Shown piece after piece: positions 53,222-63,189 of a stretch of DNA of 64,000 nt (its first letter is position 1; every line of letters starts with the position of its first letter). Made by a program: the position numbers and the translations under genes. Source of the DNA: an uncultured Caulobacterales bacterium (GTDB lineage Bacteria > Pseudomonadota > Alphaproteobacteria > Caulobacterales > Caulobacteraceae); contig CAILTK010000067.1 of NCBI GenBank assembly GCA_903837135.1, positions 1 through 64,000 of the forward strand. The letters are read 5' to 3'. The notes under the pieces were generated by a model that was not told where the DNA came from, ran no database searches, and saw only the letters and a list, made by a program, of their open reading frames with translations.

Positions 53222-53262
53222 GTCATCCCCGGGCGGAGCGCAGCGAAGACGCGGGCATGACT
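53222..53262. repeat. REP-like repeat (GTCATCCCGG family), copy 3
   Basis: GTCATCCCCGGGCGGAGCGCAGCG...CGCGGGCATGAC fits the family at 2933 and 18374 and lies between convergent genes. Confidence 0.55.
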
Positions 53263-53287
53263 TCAGGTTTTGGGCGCCGCGGCCTGT

Positions 53288-54256
53288 CTACCGCTCCGGG
53301 GCGCCGTTGTTCGCGGGCGGGGCGTGGTAGATCGGCGGGGGTTGCGGGGCGCCGTCGAGTTCGGCCGGGCGCGCGGGCGCGTAGTCGGGGCGATAGCCCT
53401 GGCCGCCATAGCTCTGCTGCGGCTGGGGCCGCGCGCCGTAGCTGGCTGGGCGGACCGTCGGCGGGGCGCAGGCGATGCGGCTCCAGCCGGTGCGGGCGGG
53501 CGTCACCAGAACGCGGCGGTCGATGTAGCGCGGCGGCTGGGGCGTGACGATGCGCTCCTTGCGCGGGCCGCGCACCATCACCCGGTCGACGACCGTGCGA
53601 TAGACGGCGGCGACCGTATGGTCGATCGTCCGCGGCGGGCGGATCACATAGCGCTCCTCCACACGCTCGCGGGTGGACGGTCCGCGGACCACGCAGCTCC
53701 GGCCGGGCGTGACCAGGACGCGGACGCGGCGGATCTCGTAGCGGGCCGGCAGCAGCACCCGGCACATCACCTCGCCGGTCGGCCGGACGCTGATCCCCGC
53801 GCCGTAGCCGGTGTCATAGCCGCCCCGGGCCACGCCGGGCCGCCAGACCAGGCGCGCCGGGCTGACCAGCACGCGGCGCTCGATCCAGCGGTAGACCGGC
53901 GGCGCCTCGACCACGCGATCGGGGCCGGGATGCTCGATCCAGTGCACCCGCACGCCCATCACCGCGGGGACGGTCTCGTGATCGACCCGCGCCGGCGCGA
54001 CCAGCACCTGGCGGGTGACGGTGTTGTAGACTGCGGGAATGTCGCGCCAGCCCACCAGCGGCGGCTGCGGCACGGCGATGTGGTCGGTGCGATAGACCGC
54101 CGGGGCCGCGCTGCGCGAGAAACACTCGCCGGGGCGGGCGCCGCGGGGCAGCTCCTGGAGGGTGGTGGCCGTGGCGGCGCCGGCGAGCGCGACGAGGCTC
54201 GCCGCGGCCAAGGCCCTGGAAACAAACGCGGATACTGACACGCCTAAAACTCCCAT
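53288..54256 (-). CDS. Exported repeat protein of unknown function
   Basis: The protein starts with a signal peptide (SRALAAASLVALAGAATATT; ATG 54256, 322 residues). The body contains imperfect repeats of the form VY(R/N)xxxxRxVLVxPAR: VYNTVTRQVLVAPARVDHE, VYRWIERRVLVSPARLVW, IRRVRVLVTPGRS, VYRTVVDRVMVRGPRKE and RYIDRRVLVTPARTGW. Four cysteines are spread among them (GECF, VMCRV, SCVV, IACAP). The tail is Pro/Gln/Tyr-rich. This looks like an envelope-facing beta-repeat domain. No known family was recognised. The longer track start (54328) lacks a signal peptide. Confidence 0.7.
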   Translation of the reverse strand: MGVLGVSVSAFVSRALAAASLVALAGAATATTLQELPRGARPGECFSRSAAPAVYRTDHIAVPQPPLVGWRDIPAVYNTVTRQVLVAPARVDHETVPAVMGVRVHWIEHPGPDRVVEAPPVYRWIERRVLVSPARLVWRPGVARGGYDTGYGAGISVRPTGEVMCRVLLPARYEIRRVRVLVTPGRSCVVRGPSTRERVEERYVIRPPRTIDHTVAAVYRTVVDRVMVRGPRKERIVTPQPPRYIDRRVLVTPARTGWSRIACAPPTVRPASYGARPQPQQSYGGQGYRPDYAPARPAELDGAPQPPPIYHAPPANNGAPER

Positions 54257-54348
54257 AGAGGACGGCGCGCCGTCCCGGCTTGACACGCTCGCCCCCCCGC
54301 CGCACTCCGCCTGCACCCAACGCGCCAATCCGGCAAGCTGAGCAAAAC

Positions 54349-55671
54349 ATGATCCCCCGTTACGCCCGCCCCGAGATGGCGGCCCTGTGGTCGCCCGAGA
54401 CCCGCTATCGCATCTGGTTCGAGATCGAGGCGCACGCCGCCGACGCCATGGCCGAGCTTGGGACCATTCCCAAGTCCGCCGCCGCGGAGATCTGGGCCAA
54501 GGGCAGGGACGCCGTCTTCGACGCCGACCGCATCGACGAGATCGAGCGGGTGACCAAGCACGACGTGATCGCCTTCCTGACCCATGTGTCGGAGATCGTC
54601 GGCCCCGAGGCGCGCTTCCTTCACCAGGGCATGACCTCGTCCGACGTGCTCGACACCTGCCTGGCGGTGCAGCTGACCCGCGCGGCCGACGCCCTGATCG
54701 GCGACGTCGACCTGGTGCTTGCGGCGATCAAGCGCCGCGCGATGGAGCACAAATACACCCCCACGGTCGGCCGCAGCCACGGCATCCACGCCGAACCGAC
54801 CACCTTCGGCCTCAAGCTCGCCGGCTATTACGCCGAGTTCCAGCGCGCCAAGGAGCGGCTGGCCATGGCGAGGTTCGAGGTCGCCACCTGCGCCATCTCG
54901 GGCGCGGTCGGCACCTTCGCCCACGTCGACCCGCGCGTGGAGGCCTATGTGGCCGAGAAGATGGGGCTGGTGGTCGAGCCGGTCTCGACCCAGGTGATCC
55001 CGCGCGACCGGCACGCGGCCTATTTCGCCGCCCTGGCGGTGGTCGCCGCCTCGGTGGAGCGCCTCGCGACCGAGATCCGTCATCTGCAGCGGACCGAGGT
55101 GCTGGAGGCCGAAGAGCCGTTCGATCCGGGTCAGAAGGGATCCTCGGCCATGCCGCACAAGCGCAATCCGGTGCTGACCGAGAACCTGACCGGGCTGGCG
55201 CGGCTGGTGCGCTCGGCGGTGATCCCCGCGCTCGAGGACGTGGCCCTGTGGCACGAGCGGGACATCAGCCATTCGTCGGTGGAGCGCGGCATCGGCCCGG
55301 ACGCCACCGTCCACCTCGACTTCGCCCTGCGCCGGCTGGCCGGCGTTATGGAGCGGCTGATGATCTATCCGGACAACATGCTGAAGAACCTCGACCGGCT
55401 CGGCGGCCTGGTGCACTCCCAGCGCGTCCTGCTGGCCCTGACGCAGAAGGGCATGAGCCGCGAGGACTCCTACGCGGCGGTCCAGCGCAACGCGATGAAG
55501 GTCTGGCGCGGCGAGGGCCGGTTCATCGACTTCCTCAAGGCCGACGACGACGTGCGCGGGCATCTGAGCGACGCCGAACTCGAAAACCTGTTCGACCTCG
55601 ACTTCCACACCAAGCACGTGGACACGGTGTTCGACCGGGTGTTCGGGGTCCAGGCCGGGACCGAGGCTTGA
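54349..55671 (+). CDS. purB: Adenylosuccinate lyase
   Basis: PurB cleaves SAICAR and adenylosuccinate in purine synthesis. The fumarase/aspartase signature GSSAMPHKRNPV is near residue 264. The N-terminus is IPRYARPEMAALWSPETRYRIWFEIE, and VGRSHGIHAEP and TSSDVLDTC are family motifs. The ATG at 54349 gives 440 residues; the track start at 54280 adds a shadow leader. Its stop overlaps the TTG start of the glycosylase gene (TTGA). purC and purS, further purine genes, lie at the window's end. Confidence 0.96.
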   Translation: MIPRYARPEMAALWSPETRYRIWFEIEAHAADAMAELGTIPKSAAAEIWAKGRDAVFDADRIDEIERVTKHDVIAFLTHVSEIVGPEARFLHQGMTSSDVLDTCLAVQLTRAADALIGDVDLVLAAIKRRAMEHKYTPTVGRSHGIHAEPTTFGLKLAGYYAEFQRAKERLAMARFEVATCAISGAVGTFAHVDPRVEAYVAEKMGLVVEPVSTQVIPRDRHAAYFAALAVVAASVERLATEIRHLQRTEVLEAEEPFDPGQKGSSAMPHKRNPVLTENLTGLARLVRSAVIPALEDVALWHERDISHSSVERGIGPDATVHLDFALRRLAGVMERLMIYPDNMLKNLDRLGGLVHSQRVLLALTQKGMSREDSYAAVQRNAMKVWRGEGRFIDFLKADDDVRGHLSDAELENLFDLDFHTKHVDTVFDRVFGVQAGTEA

Positions 55672-56162
55672 GCCGGGGGCGGAGCTTCGCGCCCGTCGTC
55701 GATGCCAAGACCCGCGTCCTGATCCTCGGCAGCCTGCCGGGGGTGAAGTCGCTGGCGGCCCAGCAATATTACGCCCACCCGCAGAACGGCTTCTGGCGGC
55801 TGGTCGGCGGCCTGATCGGCGTGGAGCTGCAGGCCCTGCCGTATCCGGATCGCCTCGCCGCCCTGCGGGCCGACCGCATCGGCCTGTGGGACGTGATCGA
55901 CGAGGCCACCCGGCCGGGCAGCCTCGACGCGGCCATCCGCGATCACCGGCCCAACGACCTGATCGCCCTGATCGAGACCCTGCCGGACCTGCGCGCCGTC
56001 GGCTTCAACGGCGCGACCGCCGCGCGGCTCGGGCGCAAGAGCCTGGCCGGACTCGCGCGCGACCTGACCCTGATCGACCTGCCGTCCTCCAGTCCGGCCT
56101 ATACCCTGCCGCTGGCGCGCAAGGCCGAGGCGTGGGCCGTGCTGGGCCTGCACCTGCGGTAG
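55668..56162 (+). CDS. DNA-deoxyinosine/hypoxanthine glycosylase-like (UDG superfamily, family 6)
   Basis: The 164-residue protein has GSLPGVKSLAAQQYYAHPQNGFWRLVGGLIG, the core of family-6 hypoxanthine-DNA glycosylases (GSxPG, then QYYAHPxNxFW). A late SSSPAYTLPLARKAEAW segment matches motif 2. The start is TTG 55668, with CCGAGG before it, overlapping the purB stop; no other start keeps the motif. The coupling to purB is interesting because dITP/IMP-related base damage is the substrate class. Deoxyinosine excision is inferred from family; uracil excision is possible. Confidence 0.85.
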   Translation: MSRGRSFAPVVDAKTRVLILGSLPGVKSLAAQQYYAHPQNGFWRLVGGLIGVELQALPYPDRLAALRADRIGLWDVIDEATRPGSLDAAIRDHRPNDLIALIETLPDLRAVGFNGATAARLGRKSLAGLARDLTLIDLPSSSPAYTLPLARKAEAWAVLGLHLR

Positions 56163-56267
56163 CCGTCGTCCGGCCCCGGGCGGCGTCGTCCGCGAGGATT
56201 CTCCCCAGCGGAGGTTGTGCTCAAAATCGGCTTCGCGTCCAATGCACCGGCGGTGGGTCCTGTGTGG

Positions 56268-59072
56268 ATGGGGGGATTGGTGTTGCGCACGGTTCTTGGA
56301 CTGATGCTCCTGCTAGGGGCCGCGCCCGCCTGGGCGACGGAGACGCCCCGCTATGAACCCGCCCCGTCGTGGATCCTGCCCGCTCCCCCCGTGAAGCCAG
56401 GCGGCGCGGCGCTGCCGATGTTCGCGGTGATGGATCAGCAGACCCGTATCGCCGATGGCGTGGTGTGGAGCTATCGCGAGCTCGGGTCGCGGGCGATTTC
56501 GGCCGATGCGCTGGCGCGGATGGGTACGCTGACCCTCAACTGGCAGCCATTTCACGGCGACCTCATCGTCCACCGCGTCGAGATCATCCGCGACGGCCAG
56601 CATATCGACGTTCTCAAGGCCGGCCAGAAATTCAACGTCATCCGGCGCGAGCAGGGACTCGAGAACCTCGAGATGAACGGGATCCTGACCGCCACCTTGC
56701 AGGTCGAGGGCCTGCGGGTCGGCGACGTCCTGGACGTGGCCTACTCGGTGTCGGTGAAGGATCCGGCCCTGAGGGGCGGCGTGCAAGCCAGCGCCGTGGC
56801 CCTGACGGAGCCGTTCAAGGTGGACTTTTCCCGCGCGCGGATGATCTGGCCGGTCGGCGCCGCGATCCGGTGGAAAGCCTACCCCGTCGGCCTCAAGGCG
56901 GTGGAGAGCGAGACCTCGGGCTGGCGCGAGCTGAACTTCGCCCTGCCCGGGCCCAAACAGCCCGACATGCCCCCGGATGCGCCCGCGCGCTTCGAGCCGA
57001 TTCCGCTGATCGAGGCCAGCAGTTTCAGCGACTGGGCGGCGGTGTCGGCGGTGTTCGCGCCCCTCTATCAGACCAAGGGGCTGATCGCCGCCGGCGGGCC
57101 CTTGGCGCAGGAAGCGGCGAGGATCCGCGCCGCCGAGAGCGACCCGAAGCGTCGGACCGCCGCGGCGCTCGCCCTGGTGCAGGACCGGGTGCGCTATTTC
57201 GCCGACGGCATGAACGGCGGCAACTACACGCCGCAGGCGCCCGAGCGGACCTGGTCGGCCGGCTACGGCGACTGCAAGGCCAAGACCCTGCTGCTTCTGG
57301 CCCTGCTGCACGCCCTCGACATCGACGCCGAGCCGGTCCTGGCCAGCATCGGCCAGGGCGAACTCGTCGCCGTCCGCCTGCCGGCGCCGGAGGCCTTCAA
57401 CCATGTCTTCGTCCACGCGAAGGTCGACGGCGAGGACCTGTGGCTGGACGGCACCGGACGCGGCGCCCGGCTCGAGGATATGAACGATCCGCCCCCGTTC
57501 CGCTCGGTGCTGCCGGTGAGGACCGGCGGCGCGGCCCTGCTCGAGCTCCCGCAGCGCGCGCCTTCCAGGCCGACGCGCACCGTCGCCATCGATATCGACC
57601 AGAGCGCGGCGATCGGCCTCTCCGCCCCCTTCTCCGCGACCGTCAGACTGCGCGGCGGCGACGCCGACGCGCTCCGCAACTTCGCCGCCCAGCTCGACAA
57701 CGAACATCTGCTGCCGCTGGCGCTGATGACCCTCGCCGGGGCCGCCGGGGCCAACGCGGAGCCGGTGACGCAGACCTTCGCCTTCGACGCCGCGAACGGC
57801 ACGGCGACGATCACCGTCACCGGCATCGCCCGCCCCGCCTGGAAACGCCAGGACCACGCCTATCGCCTGCGGCCGGCCGGCGAGAGCGTGAGCTTCGCGC
57901 TCAACAGCAATCGCTCCCGGCCGGCGTGGAAGGACATACCGGTGGCGACCGGGGCGCCGGGCCGCACGCTGATCACCACCCGCCTGCATCTTCCCGACGG
58001 CGGCCGGGGCGTCAGCCTCGAGGGCGACGCGGCGCTGGATCTCACCGTGGCCGGTCGGACCTACGTGCGAAAGGCGACCCTGGCCGGCGATCTTCTGACC
58101 ATCGAAGAACAGCACATCACCACCGGCGCGGAACTGCCGGCGGCCGAGCTGCCGGCGGCGCGGGCCAAGCTCGCGGCCGCGCAGGGGCGGACCTTGCGCC
58201 TGTCCACCAGCGCCGGCTATCCGCCGATCTACAAGCAGGCCGCCGCCGCCCAGCGCGCCCACAAGCTCGACAGGCTGGCCGCCCTCTACGCCGCCCTCAT
58301 CGCCGTCAAGCCCGACGATGCGATCCGCTATCGCAACCGGGCGCTGTTCTACGAGAACAGCTTCCAGTGGAGCCTGGCCCTCGCCGACCTCGACAAGGCG
58401 GTATCGCTGGATGGCGGCGTCGCCACCCTGCTCGACCGCGCCGCCCTGCTGGAGCGGATCGGGGAAAAGCAGAAGGCGGCCGCCGACTACCGGGCCGCCC
58501 TCGGGATCGATCCCGCCTCCAGGCCGGCGCTCACGCTTCTTGGCCTGCTCGAGGTCGACGCCGGACGAAAGGCCGAGGCCCTCGCGCCGATCGAGGAGCA
58601 CGTGGCGAACGCCGACGACGACAAGCCGGACTGGCTGATGGCCAAGGCGCTGCTGATGGCCCGGAGCGGCGACGCCGACGGCGCTCTGGCGGCGATGGAC
58701 GAGGCCATCGCCGTCAAGCCGACCAACGCCGGCTTTCTCAACGAGCGCTGCTGGATCAGGGCGACCCTGGCCTTGCAACTCGAGGGCGCCCTCCAGGACT
58801 GCACGCGCGCCAACGAACTCTCGGAGAACAACGCGTCCTCCCTCGACAGTCGCGCGCTGGTCTACTTCCGCCTGAACCGGCTCGACGAGGCCCTGGTGGA
58901 CATCGACGCCGCCCTGGACCGCCGGCCGGAGTCCGCGGCCTCCCTGTACCTGCGCGCGGCGATCGAGCGACGGCTGGGCAAGGGGCGCGACGCCGACGCG
59001 GACGCGGCGGACGCGCGCCTGATTTCACCGCATATCGACGAGGAATACGCGCGATGGAACATCAAAGCCTGA
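56268..59072 (+). CDS. DUF3857/transglutaminase-like protein with C-terminal TPRs
   Basis: The exported protein (signal VLGLMLLLGAAPAWATE) has an N-terminal DUF3857 domain (~50-260), then a transglutaminase-like domain with the Cys in SAGYGDCKAKTLLLLALL (~335), His in FNHVFVHAKV, and Asp in LWLDGTGRG. Beyond ~600 lie TPR-like helices (PDDAIRYRNRALFYENSFQWSLALADLDKAV, then further AA-repeat units such as SLDSRALVYFRLNRLDEALVDIDAAL). Length is 934 from ATG 56268; GTG 56217 (track start, GGAGG only two bases before) is an alternative. Function is unknown; similar proteins act in the periplasm. Its end overlaps the next, convergent gene by 11 bases. Confidence 0.82.
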   Translation: MGGLVLRTVLGLMLLLGAAPAWATETPRYEPAPSWILPAPPVKPGGAALPMFAVMDQQTRIADGVVWSYRELGSRAISADALARMGTLTLNWQPFHGDLIVHRVEIIRDGQHIDVLKAGQKFNVIRREQGLENLEMNGILTATLQVEGLRVGDVLDVAYSVSVKDPALRGGVQASAVALTEPFKVDFSRARMIWPVGAAIRWKAYPVGLKAVESETSGWRELNFALPGPKQPDMPPDAPARFEPIPLIEASSFSDWAAVSAVFAPLYQTKGLIAAGGPLAQEAARIRAAESDPKRRTAAALALVQDRVRYFADGMNGGNYTPQAPERTWSAGYGDCKAKTLLLLALLHALDIDAEPVLASIGQGELVAVRLPAPEAFNHVFVHAKVDGEDLWLDGTGRGARLEDMNDPPPFRSVLPVRTGGAALLELPQRAPSRPTRTVAIDIDQSAAIGLSAPFSATVRLRGGDADALRNFAAQLDNEHLLPLALMTLAGAAGANAEPVTQTFAFDAANGTATITVTGIARPAWKRQDHAYRLRPAGESVSFALNSNRSRPAWKDIPVATGAPGRTLITTRLHLPDGGRGVSLEGDAALDLTVAGRTYVRKATLAGDLLTIEEQHITTGAELPAAELPAARAKLAAAQGRTLRLSTSAGYPPIYKQAAAAQRAHKLDRLAALYAALIAVKPDDAIRYRNRALFYENSFQWSLALADLDKAVSLDGGVATLLDRAALLERIGEKQKAAADYRAALGIDPASRPALTLLGLLEVDAGRKAEALAPIEEHVANADDDKPDWLMAKALLMARSGDADGALAAMDEAIAVKPTNAGFLNERCWIRATLALQLEGALQDCTRANELSENNASSLDSRALVYFRLNRLDEALVDIDAALDRRPESAASLYLRAAIERRLGKGRDADADAADARLISPHIDEEYARWNIKA

Positions 59073-59679
59073 CGCCGGCTCGGGCCGCGACAAGAGCGTG
59101 AAGCCGTCCGTCGGCCTTGATCGTGACCAGCAAGAGCGCGAAGGCGTCGGCGTCCGTCACGCCGGCGTTTCGGGCGAGGCGCACGAGCAAGTCTCGTTCG
59201 CTCGCGGAAACCTCGGTCGGAGGTATGCTCGCGCCCAGCTTCTTGCGCAGGGCGTCGGGCATTCGGCTTTCGATCCGGTCGACGGCCTTTGCGGTCAGAC
59301 CGTATTTTCGAGCAAGTTGATGCGCACTCCACGTCTGCGCGTCCCTGGCGCTGATCAACCATCCCGCTTGAAACGCCTCGGCGTTCCCGGCGACATGGCA
59401 AGTCGCAAGGATCGCTCGCCGTGTCGGGAGGTCGAGGTCCAGTCGATGCGTCGGCAGCTCACGCAGGGTGCGGGCCTCGAGCCAATGGCTTCGGACGCCG
59501 GCCGGCACGGCGCTCCAGATACAGTCGGCCTTGGACCTTGATACCGGCGGAAGCCTGTACGCCTGCTGCGCAAGCGCGGCATCGCCGAGAGCGGCGGAGA
59601 CGGGATCGGCCGCGAAGAGAACACTCACCGCCAAACACGCCGCGTAGGTCTGCAGCGGACCGACCCGACGAGCGCCCAT
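59062..59679 (-). CDS. Exported protein of unknown function
   Basis: The 205-residue product has an N-terminal signal-like helix (TYAACLAVSVLFAADPVSAA) and no recognised domain. The body (LEARTLRELPTHRLDLDLPTRRAILATCHVAGNAEAFQAGWLIS...) is helix-rich with a single internal Cys pair possibility (CIWS, TCHV). It converges on the DUF3857 gene and overlaps its last 11 bases. Its upstream neighbour on the same strand, 5 bases before its start, is the hybrid kinase gene, so co-transcription with the kinase is likely. Confidence 0.6.
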   Translation of the reverse strand: MGARRVGPLQTYAACLAVSVLFAADPVSAALGDAALAQQAYRLPPVSRSKADCIWSAVPAGVRSHWLEARTLRELPTHRLDLDLPTRRAILATCHVAGNAEAFQAGWLISARDAQTWSAHQLARKYGLTAKAVDRIESRMPDALRKKLGASIPPTEVSASERDLLVRLARNAGVTDADAFALLLVTIKADGRLHALVAARAGVRL

Positions 59680-59684
59680 GCGTT

Positions 59685-61505
59685 CTACGCCGCGTCGACG
59701 AAGGCGGCGCCCGGCTCCGCGGCCACGCGCACCCCGCCCCAGCGCGCGATGGTCTCAATCAGGGCCGGCAGGACGATCGGCTTGGCCAGATGGTCGTTCA
59801 TGCCGGCCTGGGCGCTGGTCAGCACGTGCTCGGCGAGCACATTGGCGCTGAGGGCGATGATCGGCGTCGTGGCGTTGACGGTGTTGGAGCGGCGAAGGGC
59901 GCGGGCGGCGGTGAAACCATCCATGCCCGGCATCTGCAGGTCCATCAGGATGAGGTCGAAGGCGCCGGTCGCGGCCTGCTGCAGGGCGCTCGCGCCGCTG
60001 TCGGCCTCGGTCACCCGGTGGCCGACCGCCTCCAGCAGGGCCCGGATCAGTTCGCGGTTCACGTCGAGATCGTCGACCACCAGGATGGCCTGCGACGAGA
60101 GGGCTTCGGCCTCAGCGTCGCCGCGCGGTGCGGCGCGGACCCCAAGATCGCCGTCGAAGGCGGGCGCCCGCACCTCGAACGAGAAGGTCGAGCCGACGCC
60201 GATGGCCGAAACGACGCGAACCTCGCCGCCCATCAGCTCCGCCAGGCTCTTGCAGATCGACAGGCCGAGGCCCGTCCCGCCGTAGCGGCGGCTGACCGAC
60301 CCGTCGGCCTGGGTGAAGCGGGCGAACAGCCGCTCGAGCGTGTCCGGCGCAATGCCCTCGCCCGTGTCGGCGACGGAGACCTGCAGAACCTCGCGCGCGG
60401 TGTCATAGCCCACCGACACCTGGATCGATCCGGCGCGGGTGAACTTGAGCGCGTTGCTCATCAGATTGGCCAGGATCTGGCGCAGGCGGGCGGCGTCCGC
60501 GTCGACCATGGCCGGAACCCCGGGGGCCATGGTCGCGCCGAGCGCCAGGCCCTTGGCCGCCGCCTGTTCGTCGAACAGGGCAAGGTTGTCCTCGAAGAAG
60601 GCCGCCACGTCGAAGGGATGCGGGTCGAGCTCCAGCCGTCCGGCGTCCAGCTTGGAGAAATCGAGGATGTCGTTGACCACCGCGAGCAGGCCCGCGCCGC
60701 TGGTCTGGATGCGGCGGACGTGGGTCCGCGCCTGCTCGGGCAGGCCGGGGTATTCGCTGAGCAGGCCCGTAAAGCCGATGATTCCGGTCAGCGGGGTGCG
60801 GATCTCATGGCTCATGTTGGCGAGGAATTCGGCCTTGGCCTCCGCGGCCGCCTCGGCCGCCTTGCGCCCTTCCAGGATCCGGCGGCGGCTCTCCGAAAGA
60901 TCGCGCTCGAGCGTCTTGAACAGCAGGGCGACCAGCAGGGGCGCGGCCAGCACGGTGAGGACCGCCCCCGGGCGGTTCAGCTGCAGGAAGTGCACCACCG
61001 CCGGGGTTACCGCGAACGCCACCGCGAGCATCATCGGCGACAGATTGATCAGCAGTCGACTCGAGGCGGCGTAATCGCGCACCAGGATCTTGAACATCAC
61101 CATCCCGAACAGGGTGGTGGCGAACACCTTTTCCGAGAGGTTGGGCAGGTTGATCAGGTAGAAGGCGGCGGCGGCGTAGCCGCAGCTGGTGAGCAGTTGA
61201 CCGGCCTGCACGATGCGGTCGCTCGCGCCGCGTCGCCCCGCCGCCAAGTCCCAGGGACGCTCGACGAGGACGAGGCCGATCATCACCACCAGCCACACCG
61301 ACGGCAGGAGCCAGCCGGCGGCCGGAGCCGCGGCGGCGAACACGATGCCGGGCGCGAGATAGCGCGACGCCAGAGCCCAGCGATTGACCGGGGCGCCCGG
61401 CTCGAGGCCCGCCGCCGCGCCGCCGCCGGAGGCCGAGACCAGCCGACGGGCCAACCCGATCGTTGAACGATGAACCGGGTTCAGCGGGTCGAGGCGCAGG
61501 GTCAT
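59685..61505 (-). CDS. Membrane-bound hybrid histidine kinase with receiver domain
   Basis: The 606-residue protein has about six N-terminal helices (~40-190, for example [33 protein letters not shown]). The HisKA His is in [19 protein letters not shown] (~232). The HATPase has [30 protein letters not shown] and [22 protein letters not shown]-terminal receiver has [14 protein letters not shown] and [14 protein letters not shown]. The ATG is at 61505. No dedicated response regulator or HPt is adjacent. Signal unknown. Confidence 0.93.
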   Translation of the reverse strand: MTLRLDPLNPVHRSTIGLARRLVSASGGGAAAGLEPGAPVNRWALASRYLAPGIVFAAAAPAAGWLLPSVWLVVMIGLVLVERPWDLAAGRRGASDRIVQAGQLLTSCGYAAAAFYLINLPNLSEKVFATTLFGMVMFKILVRDYAASSRLLINLSPMMLAVAFAVTPAVVHFLQLNRPGAVLTVLAAPLLVALLFKTLERDLSESRRRILEGRKAAEAAAEAKAEFLANMSHEIRTPLTGIIGFTGLLSEYPGLPEQARTHVRRIQTSGAGLLAVVNDILDFSKLDAGRLELDPHPFDVAAFFEDNLALFDEQAAAKGLALGATMAPGVPAMVDADAARLRQILANLMSNALKFTRAGSIQVSVGYDTAREVLQVSVADTGEGIAPDTLERLFARFTQADGSVSRRYGGTGLGLSICKSLAELMGGEVRVVSAIGVGSTFSFEVRAPAFDGDLGVRAAPRGDAEAEALSSQAILVVDDLDVNRELIRALLEAVGHRVTEADSGASALQQAATGAFDLILMDLQMPGMDGFTAARALRRSNTVNATTPIIALSANVLAEHVLTSAQAGMNDHLAKPIVLPALIETIARWGGVRVAAEPGAAFVDAA

Positions 61506-61674
61506 GAAATGTCCGACCGCGCGCTCGCGGGACGCCCCCGGGGCCGCAGCCCTGCTTCACGATCGGTTACTGACGCCACGACGTGCCTGCTCTCCAAAGC
61601 CAAGCTGCGTCTATCCCCGAGGACTGAAGGTTCGGTTAGCGTCGGCCGTGGCCGCGCCGCCCCAGCCGGCCGCC

Positions 61675-61998
61675 TCAGCCCTGGGTCTTGATGTCTTCGC
61701 GGGCCTGGGCGAGCTGGCGGTCCATCTCGGTGCGGATGGCGCTGTCGGTGACCTGCACGCCCGAGGCGGTCAGATCGTTGTGGAGCTTGCGGAACACGTC
61801 CTCGTCGCCCGGCTCCTTCAGGTCCTCGCGCACGATCGAGTCGGCGTAGTCGGACAGAGCCTGGCCTTCGAGGCCCATCAGCTTGCCGGCCCACTCGCCC
61901 ACCTTGCGGTCGCGCCGCGCGATCGCCTTGAACTCGAGCGCCTGCTCGAGGGCGAAATTCGCCTCGAACGCCCGCTCGCGCTCATCGAAGGTGGTCAT
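61675..61998 (-). CDS. F1-ATPase inhibitor zeta subunit (DUF1476)
   Basis: Alphaproteobacterial zeta blocks reverse ATP hydrolysis by F1-ATPase. The 107-residue sequence has the typical [42 protein letters not shown] start and [20 protein letters not shown] end. GGAGATT precedes the ATG at 61998; the longer track start is a leader. The first ~20 residues form the inhibitory helix in Paracoccus. It lies alone between kinase and KirBac genes. Confidence 0.92.
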   Translation of the reverse strand: MTTFDERERAFEANFALEQALEFKAIARRDRKVGEWAGKLMGLEGQALSDYADSIVREDLKEPGDEDVFRKLHNDLTASGVQVTDSAIRTEMDRQLAQAREDIKTQG

Positions 61999-62055
61999 GC
62001 GGGGAATCTCCTGGCAGCCGATGAAGCGCGCAAAGGCCACGCTTCGGGCGGCAAA

Positions 62056-63069
62056 TCAAGCTTGCGGATCGCCCCATCTGAAGTCCTCCACGTCGTGGAA
62101 ACGACCATAGTCGATGATCCGCCGTCCGTCCTCATCATAGATGATGACGTCGGCGAAGCGCTTATCCCACAGGATATCCTCGGGGAGATAGGCGTAGCGG
62201 GCGTGAATGCGCTGGGCGAAGGTTTCGTCGATGCCCGACAGGATGACGATGAGCTGCAGCCCCTCCTCGTCCATGCTCTCGAGGGTCTCGCCGTAGAGCG
62301 GGCTCGTCTCGTCGATCACATGCATGATCGCCCAGGTCAGGGCGAACAGGGGCGTGCGCGAGCGGGTCACCTTGAGGTCCTCGAAGCGGCGCATCACCTG
62401 CCCTTCGGCGGTCCGCTTCTGCTTGGTGACGGTGAGGGTGACCTCGGCCTCGAGGATCTGGTTGGCCCGCTCGTTGGCGGCGCGCAGCATCAGGGTCCTC
62501 TGCCCTTCGTAGCGGACGATCAGGACGTTCTTGGAGAACACCACCCGCGCGGTCGGCCGCGAGACCCGCGCGAAGATGACCCCGGTGGCGACGGCCACGA
62601 AGCTCAGGCCGAGGAAGTTCTCCGCCGTCATCACGCAGTTGGCGTAGAGGTCCCGCGGCGACAGGGCGCCGTAGCCGATCGTGCCGATGGTCTCCACGCT
62701 GAAGAAGAAGGCGTCGGCGAAGGACCCCGGCCGGGCATGTTCGATCCCGTGCGGGTCGACCAGGTAGAGACAGGCGAACAGGGTGTTGAGGCCGAGATAG
62801 ACGCCGAGGCCGATGGCGGCGAACAGCGGCCAGGAAGTGGTGAGCAGCCAGTGGTAAAGGTCGCGCGCGCTGCGATGCCGGTTGCGGATCTGCACAGAAT
62901 TCTGGCCGGTGAACCAGCGCGGCATACTGGCCATGCGCGGCGGACCGGCCGGACTGCCCGGAGAGCCGGGCATGGCCGAGCCGAGCCGGTCGGCCGCCTC
63001 GACGTCGGCGTCGATCCCGGCCTGGTCCATCGCCTCGGTCATCATTTCGGGCATGGCGTCGTCGGCCAA
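62056..63069 (-). CDS. KirBac-type inward-rectifier potassium channel
   Basis: The 337-residue channel has a cytosolic N-terminus ([18 protein letters not shown]), helix M1 ([23 protein letters not shown]), pore helix and filter [14 protein letters not shown] (T-I-G-Y-G, ~128), helix M2 ([19 protein letters not shown]) and a C-terminal cytosolic immunoglobulin-like domain ([24 protein letters not shown]). All features of the KirBac family are present. It should carry K+ under control of lipids and pH. It is divergent from purC and downstream-adjacent to DUF1476 on the same strand with a 57-base gap. Confidence 0.95.
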   Translation of the reverse strand: MADDAMPEMMTEAMDQAGIDADVEAADRLGSAMPGSPGSPAGPPRMASMPRWFTGQNSVQIRNRHRSARDLYHWLLTTSWPLFAAIGLGVYLGLNTLFACLYLVDPHGIEHARPGSFADAFFFSVETIGTIGYGALSPRDLYANCVMTAENFLGLSFVAVATGVIFARVSRPTARVVFSKNVLIVRYEGQRTLMLRAANERANQILEAEVTLTVTKQKRTAEGQVMRRFEDLKVTRSRTPLFALTWAIMHVIDETSPLYGETLESMDEEGLQLIVILSGIDETFAQRIHARYAYLPEDILWDKRFADVIIYDEDGRRIIDYGRFHDVEDFRWGDPQA

Positions 63070-63189
63070 TCGCGGCGCTCCTGTCTGCGATATTTCTTTA
63101 CAGCCCTCTTAGCCTTATATCGAGCGGGTGCGATCGCCGGATTCGCGGGTTCCACCCGCACGCCCTCCCGGCCCGCCCACGAGGACACC

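Noticed and set aside
56313-58778. 821-residue minus-strand ORF
   Set aside because: It is the antisense shadow of the DUF3857/TPR gene.
63070-63189. Possible riboswitch or purine box before purC
   Set aside because: The leader is short with no conserved purine-riboswitch core or long pairing visible.
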